Assembly (NCBI RefSeq): GCF_003478445.1
Contig: NZ_QUET01000016.1
Location: 22,893-86,892, forward strand
Length of the DNA stretch: 64,000 nt
From: Roseburia sp. AM59-24XD
Lineage (GTDB): Bacteria; Bacillota; Clostridia; Lachnospirales; Lachnospiraceae
Reading direction: 5' to 3'
The notes under the pieces are model-generated. The model made no database searches and was not told the DNA's origin. It saw only the letters and a list, made by a program, of their open reading frames with translations. Below, piece by piece: positions 36,885 through 45,452 of the stretch (positions within the stretch are counted from its first letter, which is position 1; each line of letters begins with the position of its first letter). Made by a program: the position numbers and the translations under genes.

Positions 36885-36916
36885 AAAAAAAAGAAACCGT
36901 ATATTACGGTTTCTTT
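36885..36916 (-). terminator. Terminator of rpmB
   Basis: Minus-strand AAAGAAACCGT, 5-base loop, ACGGTTTCTTT followed by a run of TTTTT. Strong. Confidence 0.9.
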
Positions 36917-36941
36917 GTATTCATATAATACCGAAAAGCGC

Positions 36942-37127
36942 CTACGCACGCTCTACTGCTCCAGAACGTAAACATCCTGTACATACCGGCATCTTCTTTG
37001 TGCCGCCATTAACCTTAACCTTAACGGACTTGATATTTGGCTTCCACATCTTGTTGCTTCTTCTGTGGGAATGACTTACTGCGTTACCGAAGTGAACGCT
37101 CTTTCCACAAACTGCACATTTTGCCAT
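36942..37127 (-). CDS. rpmB: 50S ribosomal protein L28
   Basis: Start at 37127 (AAGGAGGTGCTTACG before the ATG), 61 residues. A zinc-type L28: CAVCGKS at the N terminus and CTGC near the C terminus make the four-Cys site; SHSHRRSNKMWKPNIKSV is the family signature. Monocistronic, with its own promoter and terminator. Confidence 0.97.
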   Translation of the reverse strand: MAKCAVCGKSVHFGNAVSHSHRRSNKMWKPNIKSVKVKVNGGTKKMPVCTGCLRSGAVERA

Positions 37128-37214
37128 CGTAAGCACCTCCTTAGCATATTTAACCCTAACGGTCATGATTTATCAATAACTATTATGACTGTCTAATTTT
37201 GCCACAACATGCTT

Positions 37215-37243
37215 ATTCTACCAAATCATAATGTAAAATGCAA
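37215..37243 (-). promoter_or_regulatory. Promoter of rpmB
   Basis: Minus strand TTGCAT, 17 bases, TAGAAT, about 90 bases upstream of the start. Confidence 0.7.
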
Positions 37244-37251
37244 GAACAAAT

Positions 37252-37620
37252 TTAATTTTTTTCTGTTTCTTCGTCAGAACCCTTGCCAGACTTGAATTTA
37301 TCGACAAGGTCCGGCACCATGTCAAGCACCTTTGTAACTGCATCCTGATTCTTAACGTTGACTAACTTCGTTGTTCCGTCCTTGATGATCAAAATGGAAC
37401 TTGGCTGAATCTTTCCTCCCATTCCGCCGCCAGCATTGTTCTTCTTGCCATTCTCCGCAAACGAGCCCGCGGCCACACCAAAGCTGACATCTACCAGCGG
37501 AAGGATGATCGTTCCATCATCAAACCGTACTGCATCGCCAACCACTGTTTTGGTTGTCAGAAAACCCTCCATACCTTTCAGAAGAGAACCAACTGCCGTG
37601 TTGAAATTATTGTCTGCCAT
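37252..37620 (-). CDS. gerW: GerW (YtfJ) family sporulation protein
   Basis: Start at 37620, 122 residues. GerW family pattern: KGMEGFLTTKTVVGDAV, IILPLVDVSFGVAAGSF, then a Gly-rich loop GGGMGGKI and a hydrophobic strand. In Bacillus the protein is needed for spore germination after calcium-DPA cues. Last gene of the 37-44.7 kb run; the DUF2953 gene precedes it by 37 bases, a pairing also seen in Bacillus (ytfI-ytfJ). Confidence 0.9.
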   Translation of the reverse strand: MADNNFNTAVGSLLKGMEGFLTTKTVVGDAVRFDDGTIILPLVDVSFGVAAGSFAENGKKNNAGGGMGGKIQPSSILIIKDGTTKLVNVKNQDAVTKVLDMVPDLVDKFKSGKGSDEETEKN

Positions 37621-37657
37621 GATATCACCATACCTTTCCATATGCTGCAACAGCATC

Positions 37658-38617
37658 CTATGATCTGTCTAACCGTTCCATTAACCGCAACGGATGCGCT
37701 CTGATTATCAGGATCAACACTATGATCCCTCTTGCATATCCCTTCACTGCTACCTCTCCCTCAAACACTTCCTGTTCAAAATCCGGTATAACCGCAATCC
37801 CTTTGCCCCACATGGCAAAAAGGACACTAAGTACTCCCAGAAGCTGTCCGGTGAGTGCCGGATCTCCGGTTCCAAAATGAAGTCGCCCCCTGAGGCTGCG
37901 TGGTGCCATATGCTTTAACAGCCCTCCACTGCTCTTTAAAACTGCCTGAAGCAGCTCAATGCTTTCCTCATCAATTGCCTTTATTTTAGCGAATAAGCCG
38001 GCGATTGACAAGAAAAACTTTTTCACTCTGCCCGTTATCCGCCGCAGTGTGCGCACAAATCTGTTTTCAGAAGAGTCTGCCCTTTTCTTCGTATCGGCAG
38101 CTTTGTCAGGAACCGTCCTTTGCACGGTATCCGTATTCTCTCCGGAACTTTTCTGCGCTGCCAAAGACACACTCGTATCGAATGAATCCGCCGTCTTCGC
38201 CCCTTCTGCTTCTTTCGGTTCACCGGCTGTTGTCGAAGATTCCACAGCCTTCTGCACTTTCGCTGGTGAAACACCTTCTTTCCTTTGGACCTTGGTACTG
38301 CCGGATGCTTTCCGTTTCTGCTCTACTTTTCTTCGCTTTTGGAATTTCTTTTTCTTTGTATGAAATCTGCCGTTCACCGGGATGCCAAAAATACGGATAC
38401 ACACTCTCTGGTTTCTGTCCGTGTCAAAAGACAGATGGATCAGATGCAGCAGCCAGCTTACACTTCCCTTCACTCTGTGCTCCTCCTGCCATACGGCAGA
38501 CAGCTGATACCGGATCGGTATCAGAAGCACTGCCAGACATAGCAGAAGCATCAGTCCCAAAATGCAAAGCAGAATGATTCCGATCCACTTAAACACACCC
38601 AGTATGATCACTGCCAT
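37658..38617 (-). CDS. DUF2953 (YtfI-like) membrane-associated protein
   Basis: Start at 38617 (GGAGGTGTGCCG upstream), 319 residues. An N-terminal membrane helix (residues about 8-36), a stretch of strands, a Lys/Ser/Thr-rich low-complexity insertion (about 95-190) and a C-terminal DUF2953 part (LKHMAPRSLRGRLHFGTGDPALTG). In Bacillus the neighbour of gerW. Function not known. The long charged insertion is not in the Bacillus protein as I remember it. Confidence 0.82.
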   Translation of the reverse strand: MAVIILGVFKWIGIILLCILGLMLLLCLAVLLIPIRYQLSAVWQEEHRVKGSVSWLLHLIHLSFDTDRNQRVCIRIFGIPVNGRFHTKKKKFQKRRKVEQKRKASGSTKVQRKEGVSPAKVQKAVESSTTAGEPKEAEGAKTADSFDTSVSLAAQKSSGENTDTVQRTVPDKAADTKKRADSSENRFVRTLRRITGRVKKFFLSIAGLFAKIKAIDEESIELLQAVLKSSGGLLKHMAPRSLRGRLHFGTGDPALTGQLLGVLSVLFAMWGKGIAVIPDFEQEVFEGEVAVKGYARGIIVLILIIRAHPLRLMERLDRS

Positions 38618-38649
38618 CGGCACACCTCCTCCCGGCATCCTGTTGCTGT

Positions 38650-38976
38650 TTACATGATATCCTCAAAATATCCACGCACGATCCGGGGAGAGATGTCACC
38701 CTCTCTGCAAACTGTATCAAGACAGATCTGTGCTGCAAGCATTTCGGCTTTCTCCCGGCTTCCCGCCAGACCGATCACCGTCACCCTTCGTCTCCGGTAC
38801 CAGCGAAACCACAGCTCCACGGAGGAATATATCTCCATGATATTTTCTCCATTTACGGGTAATGTAATACAATATAACGGTCTTGTCGGCTTATTTTTTT
38901 CGAGAAGCTTCTGATACCGTTTCTTTTTGACGGAAATATCCGCGTCCAGATACATTTTTGAACTCCAGTACAGCAT
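38650..38976 (-). CDS. Small conserved-type protein of unknown function
   Basis: 108 residues if started at the first ATG (AAAAGGAGGAGT just upstream, tightly spaced); a second ATG seven codons in is possible. No membrane segment, no Cys motif; basic RRRRVTVIGLAG in the middle. It lies 32 bases before the DUF2953 gene and 30 bases after the 481-residue gene, so it is in the same run. I do not recognise it. Confidence 0.65.
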   Translation of the reverse strand: MLYWSSKMYLDADISVKKKRYQKLLEKNKPTRPLYCITLPVNGENIMEIYSSVELWFRWYRRRRVTVIGLAGSREKAEMLAAQICLDTVCREGDISPRIVRGYFEDIM

Positions 38977-39006
38977 ACTCCTCCTTTTCCGGAAATCCCT
39001 GCCAAA

Positions 39007-40452
39007 TTATCCCATCATTTCCTGAATCAACTGTTTGGATGCATACTTCTCTGCTTCATCATCACAGAGCATCAGAGACTGGCTGATATAATCTGCCACC
39101 TCCTGCGGTGTTGAGAAAAATACAGGGATCTTTTCCAGCGTATTCGCCATGATCGCACGTCTCACCAGACGGGACTGTCCCTTGAACGCCTGCTTCAACT
39201 CGGTTACGATCTGCTCTGCCGCTTTCTCTGCATCCTGTGCGGTTACCTTTTCTTCCTCATCCTTCCACTCAAGCTCCACAAAGTCGCTGCCGGAAGCTAA
39301 CTGCATTAGCTGTTGCAGATGTGTAAAGCCCTCCATCAGTCCGAGCTTTGTGATCTGCTCCTTCCGGGATTTGATCGTCTCCTCCAGCACGGCATCTGCC
39401 GTTGTCATGGATTCGTAGATCCGCTCCTGCATTCCCTCGATCTCCGGGAAATGCTCGCCAAGCCAGTACAGCTTGTCCTCCTCTGATTCAAGAGGATGCT
39501 CCTCATTCTTCTCCCAGATAGCACTTTCCTCATGCAGGAACAGCTCGTTGATACCGCGGATCACTAACTGTGCCGCCGGAATCTTATCGGCTGCCTTCTG
39601 ACCGCCGTCTGCCAGATACATGGAATATGCTCCGTTGATCAGCTTCTGGATCAGCATGTACAGATCCGAAATATCATTGAGCTTTGATGCATTCGTGCGA
39701 AGCTTCTCAGCATAGATCTGATACATTGCGGCTGTCATATTCTCATAATCCAGTTCATCAAACTCCTTGATGACCGGCACAAACTCTGTGAAATACTTCT
39801 CCATGTCATCGGTCCGGTAAAGCATTGCATTGGTGCGGAACATGTACAGATGTCCCTCCAGTGCACTCTTGTCAGAACCCTTGTAGACAGAGATACTCTC
39901 GCGGATCAGATCGAAATAATGACTTCTCGTCATACGCATCGGAAGCTGTCCGATCACCATGCGAATATTATCGTTGATCGCCATATTGTCCTTAGTTGCA
40001 AAGATGAAGTTTAATACCTCCTGTGCAAAGACACTGTCCTCGGCGATAACCTCCTGATCCTCAAAGCGGTACTGCATGCGGTTCAGAATATACTCGTATA
40101 CAACAAAACGGTCTACATATGCGGTAAGCACCTGCATGCGGTCTGTCACTTCCGTACGAAGCTTAAGCAGATTCTCTCTCTGCCGGCTGCGTTCCTCCTC
40201 TCCGAAGGAGGCAGGATCCATCAGGACACGAACCGCCTGATGAAGAGCCTGTGCAATATCTTCTGCCGTATTAATATAAGGATTGATCCCCTCTGTGATC
40301 ATCTCATAAAACACATAATATTCCATCATGAATTTCAGTCTTGCATGACTGTCATGAATATCCAGGGCAAGCTCCAGATACTCCGGAAGAGCCTGTTCAA
40401 GCTCCTTGCCATGGGATAATTTCTTTACACTTTCGCGTATCTTTGTACTCAT
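39007..40452 (-). CDS. 481-residue protein of unknown function in the glycosyltransferase operon
   Basis: No signal peptide or membrane segment; nearly all helix with many Glu, Leu and Tyr, and a repetitive order of about 30-40 residue helical pairs, which suggests a solenoid-like scaffold (inference). No catalytic motif seen. Start ATG follows AAGGAGACGAC, 12 bases after the double glycosyltransferase gene, so the two are tightly linked. I know no family to place it in; a search against Pfam and DUF families would decide. Confidence 0.8.
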   Translation of the reverse strand: MSTKIRESVKKLSHGKELEQALPEYLELALDIHDSHARLKFMMEYYVFYEMITEGINPYINTAEDIAQALHQAVRVLMDPASFGEEERSRQRENLLKLRTEVTDRMQVLTAYVDRFVVYEYILNRMQYRFEDQEVIAEDSVFAQEVLNFIFATKDNMAINDNIRMVIGQLPMRMTRSHYFDLIRESISVYKGSDKSALEGHLYMFRTNAMLYRTDDMEKYFTEFVPVIKEFDELDYENMTAAMYQIYAEKLRTNASKLNDISDLYMLIQKLINGAYSMYLADGGQKAADKIPAAQLVIRGINELFLHEESAIWEKNEEHPLESEEDKLYWLGEHFPEIEGMQERIYESMTTADAVLEETIKSRKEQITKLGLMEGFTHLQQLMQLASGSDFVELEWKDEEEKVTAQDAEKAAEQIVTELKQAFKGQSRLVRRAIMANTLEKIPVFFSTPQEVADYISQSLMLCDDEAEKYASKQLIQEMMG

Positions 40453-40464
40453 GTCGTCTCCTTA

Positions 40465-43400
40465 TTACCAGGTCTGTAATAATACCCAGCTCTCAAACCA
40501 TTTCAGGTAAGTTTTTACATAATGCACAGTCGTCGGCGTACCACTTAAGACCGGATAGAACATTGCAAAGAGTCCTACTGCCAGCGCCGCATAAATATAG
40601 GCGTATTTCTTCGCTTTCGGATATTTCTTTACAAGCCGGTACATGCTGTAGCCCACCATAACCGTAACGAACGGTACACTTGGGAAATAATGATAAATAA
40701 ATACAACTCGTGTCACCTTAAACCACGGTGCATACTGTGACAGATAACCGACACTTAAAAATGCAGCCTTGCGGTCCTTTTTGGCAAATACCAGATAAAG
40801 CATATATACAAAGGCAGGAATACCGGCCCACCATACAAGCGGATTACCAAAGGCACTGATACCCTCTCTGACGGTGTCTGACACAACGCCGGAATAATAC
40901 CAGATCGGACGGTACATGATTGGCCACTGATACCACTTCGATCCATATGGATGTGTTGCATTCAGTGTGCTGTGATAATTGAACATCGTCTTCTGTGCCT
41001 CAATCACCTTCTGGATCAGCGTACGGTCCGTACCGTCGTTAAACGGAATATAGGACAGTACATAGATCACCGCCGGCACAACAATGAAGAAGATACAGCA
41101 TGACAGCAGGGTGACGATCAGCTTCTTATGGAAGTTCTTGATAATAAACTGATGGGAAATCTCTCCTGTCTTTCCATTTGGATTCTTCGTTGCATAAATG
41201 TACTCACGAAATCTCTGGATCATCTGTGCAAAGAAGATGATCGCAAGTCCGATCGCCGAATAGATACCGGTCCATTTGGACGCCCAGCTAAGACCCATTG
41301 CAAATCCGCAGAGTCCAAGCGGAATCAGCGTTTTGGACAGCTTTGTATCGAAAAAGCTGAGTCTCGTATAGCAGTACATAAAGAAATACGAGAGCATGAT
41401 AAACAGCGTAACATACACATCGATCGTGGAAATACGCGTCTGAACGAAGTGCATGAAATCAAACGTAAACAGGATCGTCGTCACTATACTGATCCACGTC
41501 TCCTTAAAGAACTTCTTGGAGAAATTATAGATGATCGGCACCATCAGAACACCGAACAGCGTTCCCATAAATCTCCAGCCAAACGGACACATACCAAAGA
41601 TCAGAACGCCGAGCGCGATCAGCTCCTTGCCGAGTGGCGGATGGGTGTTCTCATAGCAATACAGCTTGTGGATCATCTCATAAGCAGTTCTGCCGTGATA
41701 TATCTCATCGAAGTAAGTACCGTTTAAGTTGGTTGCTCTTGCCGCATACAGATCCTGCTCATCAAACAATGTGGAGTAATCTCCGGCATTGACCGGTGTC
41801 ACTACATTGCCTTCCGTATCTGTAAATACCAGTTCCATAATACTGTCATTTGTCGTATCCGCTGCCGGTGAGATCCTTACATAACGCGCTGTCACATTCA
41901 GATCCGTATAATTCCAGCAGAATACCGAACCGGCATCCCACGGATTGTCTGCTCCGTATAAGGTATTCCAGTTTGTTCCATCTGAGGAATAGTCCACCAG
42001 ATACTTCGGATTGTTCTGGTAGCCAAGATATTCCGCCATCTTTCCGAGACTGACATCCTGTCCCATATCGGCAACAACCGCCCCCTGCGTCACGACAGAA
42101 TACTCCGTCTCCGGTGCTTTCAGGCTACCGAGATGCACAAATGCGATTACCGCATATATCAGGGTGATAATTCCCATGGCAATATAATCCTGCTTCGTCA
42201 TCTTCACAAGCTTGGAAGATGGACGGATCACAGACTTGTTCTTCTCCTCCGCAGACACCTTCTTCACAGTTGTCTCGCGGCTGATGATCTGCTTCTCCTC
42301 CTGCTCTGTCTCAAATCTGGTGTAATGACGGATCGTTGTGTATACCATGAAGGCAAACACAACCATGCCAAGCAGGGAGATTGCAAACAGGATCGGACTG
42401 TGCCAGTCATAGTTTGCAGCATCATACTTAAACAATACATGCGCTACGTTATAGAAGAAGTGCATTGCCGACAGACAATACAGGATAAACACATCTCTTC
42501 TCGGCTTCATCACATATGCGAGAAGCATAAACGCCATTGCCGGATACATATAACGCTCATGCATGCGGACAGAGAACATGAAAATACCGATGATCAGCAT
42601 ACCGCCGATATATGTATATTTCGCCTCTGTCTTTTTGCAGCGGAAATTTACAAATGCTGTTGCGATCACGATCAGAAGGATAAAGATCGTACCCCAGGTC
42701 TGATAGCTTAAACCAAAGCCCCTGTCTCCCTGACTGATCCAGTTCTTACCAACCAGTGTCCAGAAATTGTATGCATTTACGGAAGCATACTCAAAAGAAC
42801 CTACCGTATTCGTATAAAGGGAAATAACCTTTTGCAAACCATACGGCAACACGGCGATCACCATACAAAGAATTGCCACAAGTCCCATTCCAAGGTTGAT
42901 CCCGAACTTCTTCCAGTTGAAATCCTCCAGAAATACATGATCGATAATACCGTATAACAGCACCGGTGCAAACATCATCGCCTGTGGCTTTAAAAGAATT
43001 GCCAGTGCGAAAAGGAAATACGATGGGATCAGTTTCTTCTTGGCGATCAGATAGAACATCCATGCAAGAAATACCACATAGATACTATCCGTCTGCCCCC
43101 AGACAACGCTGTCCAGAATGATTGCCGGGCAGAACAGATAAACAGCTGAAAGCAATGCTGCACCTGTCTCACGGAACTTCTCGGACGCAACCTTATAGAT
43201 CAGATACCCCATACCAAGATCGGTAAGAATATTCGGCATCTTTGTGAGGATATCACTCATTGCCGAATTCCACGGAATGCTGAAGATATGACGCAGCCAT
43301 CCGATCACATACAGAATATAGATATATCCGGGTGGATAACCCTCTGTCATCGTGGTATAGAACTTGTGAAAACCATCGTTGTATACCATATCCGCCCATG

Positions 43401-43722
43401 CAATAAAGCAGCTCATGTCCTGCTCATGACCGTGATAAACACCGCCAATAATCACACGAAGCAGAAATGCAACGACCATGACAGCCACAAAGACCGTCAG
43501 ACCGATCATGCGGTCCTGCGGATTGTCAAGATTCACCTGTGTCTGATTCCTGCTGCCCTTGCTTCTTGCTACATTCTTTCTTTTCTGATTGTTTCTGGCG
43601 CGGACTGCCGCCCCGCTCTGTTCCACAACGGCCATCCGGTTTCTCAGATAACCGCTGATCGGAAAGTACATGGCAAGCATGATCAGAAATCCAATGATTG
43701 CCACTGCGTTAATCATCCCCAT
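40465..43722 (-). CDS. Double GT-C glycosyltransferase with protein-mannosyltransferase (PMT) C-terminal half
   Basis: 1085 residues, about twenty membrane segments. The N-terminal half (residues about 70-500) has the GT-C build of polyprenyl-linked mannosyltransferases: HEQDMSCFIAWADMVY, GYPPGYIYILY, SVVWGQTDSIYVVFL. A linker leads to the C-terminal half (about 545-1085), a GT39 PMT-type enzyme with YHGRTAYEMIHK, CYENTHPPLGKELIAL and FDFMHFVQTRISTIDVYV. Its first extracytoplasmic loop holds a discoidin-like jelly roll of about 110 residues (YLVDYSSDGTNWNTLYGA, NVTARYVRISPA). Likely transfers sugars from lipid carriers to extracytoplasmic proteins or glycans. ATG follows AAAGGAGAAAAACT. Confidence 0.9.
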   Translation of the reverse strand: MGMINAVAIIGFLIMLAMYFPISGYLRNRMAVVEQSGAAVRARNNQKRKNVARSKGSRNQTQVNLDNPQDRMIGLTVFVAVMVVAFLLRVIIGGVYHGHEQDMSCFIAWADMVYNDGFHKFYTTMTEGYPPGYIYILYVIGWLRHIFSIPWNSAMSDILTKMPNILTDLGMGYLIYKVASEKFRETGAALLSAVYLFCPAIILDSVVWGQTDSIYVVFLAWMFYLIAKKKLIPSYFLFALAILLKPQAMMFAPVLLYGIIDHVFLEDFNWKKFGINLGMGLVAILCMVIAVLPYGLQKVISLYTNTVGSFEYASVNAYNFWTLVGKNWISQGDRGFGLSYQTWGTIFILLIVIATAFVNFRCKKTEAKYTYIGGMLIIGIFMFSVRMHERYMYPAMAFMLLAYVMKPRRDVFILYCLSAMHFFYNVAHVLFKYDAANYDWHSPILFAISLLGMVVFAFMVYTTIRHYTRFETEQEEKQIISRETTVKKVSAEEKNKSVIRPSSKLVKMTKQDYIAMGIITLIYAVIAFVHLGSLKAPETEYSVVTQGAVVADMGQDVSLGKMAEYLGYQNNPKYLVDYSSDGTNWNTLYGADNPWDAGSVFCWNYTDLNVTARYVRISPAADTTNDSIMELVFTDTEGNVVTPVNAGDYSTLFDEQDLYAARATNLNGTYFDEIYHGRTAYEMIHKLYCYENTHPPLGKELIALGVLIFGMCPFGWRFMGTLFGVLMVPIIYNFSKKFFKETWISIVTTILFTFDFMHFVQTRISTIDVYVTLFIMLSYFFMYCYTRLSFFDTKLSKTLIPLGLCGFAMGLSWASKWTGIYSAIGLAIIFFAQMIQRFREYIYATKNPNGKTGEISHQFIIKNFHKKLIVTLLSCCIFFIVVPAVIYVLSYIPFNDGTDRTLIQKVIEAQKTMFNYHSTLNATHPYGSKWYQWPIMYRPIWYYSGVVSDTVREGISAFGNPLVWWAGIPAFVYMLYLVFAKKDRKAAFLSVGYLSQYAPWFKVTRVVFIYHYFPSVPFVTVMVGYSMYRLVKKYPKAKKYAYIYAALAVGLFAMFYPVLSGTPTTVHYVKTYLKWFESWVLLQTW

Positions 43723-43750
43723 AGTTTTTCTCCTTTATTTTCTATTGTGA

Positions 43751-44661
43751 TCAGTCATGCTTTCTCACATGCTGATGGGTAAACAAATGATCCGAGCAAT
43801 ACTCATAATTGCCGTCGCACTTCGAACAGAATCTGAAATCCAGATTCTCGTCATCAAGCTCGGTTCTTCCGCATACTGCACAGCGGTGTCTTGCCCCGCC
43901 GTTCTGACGTCCCGCATCCCTGACCTGCTTCTTGAAATGCTGGCGCCGCCTGATATCCGACGGTGAGATCCTATGATAATCCCTGCTGGCAAAAAAGTAT
44001 ATTAAGAAGTTCGCCATCGCGACAAGGATTGCAAAGGCGACGCTGAAATACTGTCCTCCAACTGACGTCATTCCACGGTTTATGCACGCAATACCTGTTG
44101 TCACATATTGGAATACATTATACAAGAGATATACCGCATCCAGAATTGCCAGCCACTTCACCTTGATCGGTATCACAAACCAGAACAAAAACTCCATGTT
44201 TGGATTGATGGTTGCAAAGGCAAAGAACATAGACCAGTAAATATACTGGAAGCCGGACAGATACTGTACGGAATGAAGTGTCCCATACAAAATAAATGCC
44301 GCAACAATGTTTAAAAACCAGCCGCTGATAAAGTACATGTTAAACCGGAAGGTCCCCATGCCTGCTCCAGCGATCTTCCAAACAGGAAGAACAGATTGAC
44401 CTGAATCGCAAAGAACAGGATACTCACAATAAAGCCCATCCCCCGATTAAAGCCATATGGCTCGATCAGGTATGTGAACAGTCTCCATATCTGACCATGT
44501 AAGACAGCCTCCACATTAAGCGACAGATAACTGTAATAAATATTCTCATTGATCAGTCCGAGCGCCGCTCCCGCACAGTACAACACGATCACATACTTGA
44601 TGAGATCCGGTACGGCATAACGGCCAAATTTCTTTTCAAGCTTGTTTAATAATTGGTTCAT
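43751..44661 (-). CDS. Derlin/rhomboid-like membrane protein with C-terminal zinc domain (one-base frameshift in this sequence)
   Basis: With one A restored near 44353 (GGAACC read as GGACC) it is 303 residues. Six membrane segments with the Derlin-type turn FGRSLEQAWGTFRFNMY at about residues 94-110; there is no GxSG serine motif, so it is not an active rhomboid protease. The last 60 residues are cytoplasmic: basic, then a treble-clef-like CAVCGR...FCSKCDGNYEYCSDHLFTH, with at least six Cys/His ligands. First gene of the operon that continues into the double glycosyltransferase. It may bind substrate proteins in the membrane (inference). Confidence 0.82.
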
Positions 44662-44723
44662 AAATCCCCCATCCCTGCGTATCTATGCATGCGCAGGCAT
44701 CGTTTCTCTTTATTCACGGATAA

Positions 44724-44760
44724 CAAAAAAATGGTATTGGAAATAACATTCCAATACCAT
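44724..44760 (-). terminator. Terminator of the LysM gene
   Basis: Minus-strand ATGGTATTGGAA, 6-base loop, TTCCAATACCAT, then TTTTTTG. Very strong. Confidence 0.92.
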
Positions 44761-44804
44761 CTATTCTATTGATACGCGTTTTCTTTGTCAAGCCGAAGAT
44801 GCCA

Positions 44805-45272
44805 CTACTTTTGTCGATAAAGAGCAGTCCCCGGCTGCAGTACGATACGGTCAACTCCAAGAATGCTTTCGAGTGTATCACCATCCCTGACAATATAGAC
44901 GGACTGATCCTTTTCCTGCGGCATCTCAGACTCATCCTTTTCCTGCATCATCTCGGACTCATCCTTTTCCTGCATCATCTCGGACTCATCCTTTTCCTGC
45001 GGCATCTCCTCTGCCAATTTGTTCTCCGTCTCCGTCATTGGCACGGCATCCCTGACCTCCCATTTGCTGCAGTTTCTGCCGTAGGGAGGCATTACCGGCC
45101 GGTCATTTGCACGCACCGGCACGCAGATTGTTTCCCCGACCTGAAGATTATAGACATCCACATAAGGATTTGCCCGCAGCAGAAGTGCTAACGGCACCTG
45201 ATGCTCCATACTGATCGAATAAAGTGTGTCTCCGGAACGAACCGTATGCATAATTCCATTACAATGTTTCAT
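44805..45272 (-). CDS. LysM-domain protein with a tandem-repeat linker
   Basis: 155 residues; LysM domain at residues about 7-55 (HTVRSGDTLYSISMEHQ, NLQVGETICVPV) and a second, shorter LysM-like segment at the end (YIVRDGDTLESILGV). Between them is a repeat of nine residues, EMMQEKDES, four times with small changes. No signal peptide, which is usual for SafA/SpoVID-like or spore-coat LysM proteins; a spore-surface or peptidoglycan role is possible but not shown. Single gene with a strong terminator. Confidence 0.85.
   Translation of the reverse strand: MKHCNGIMHTVRSGDTLYSISMEHQVPLALLLRANPYVDVYNLQVGETICVPVRANDRPVMPPYGRNCSKWEVRDAVPMTETENKLAEEMPQEKDESEMMQEKDESEMMQEKDESEMPQEKDQSVYIVRDGDTLESILGVDRIVLQPGTALYRQK
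44900..45007 (-). repeat. 27-base tandem repeat in the LysM gene
   Basis: About four copies of a 27-base unit (nine codons, EMMQEKDES type), the inner two nearly identical. Copy number could vary by slippage and change the linker length. Confidence 0.85.
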
Positions 45273-45347
45273 AGCTTGAATATGCCCTTCTTTCTATCCT
45301 TTCCTTTTTATTTATATTCCCAATTTGTGTTATTGGTGACTCAGCTG

Positions 45348-45376
45348 TTGCAATCAAATTTTTTTTGTCATATAAT
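45348..45376 (+). promoter_or_regulatory. Sigma-A promoter of the activase gene
   Basis: TTGCAA, 17 bases with a T8 tract, TATAAT. Leader about 70 bases. Confidence 0.8.
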
Positions 45377-45452
45377 AGGAAAATATGGCGATATTTATCA
45401 TCGCATACCCTTTAATTAAGAAAGGACAGCTAAGGAAGAAAGGAAATATCTT

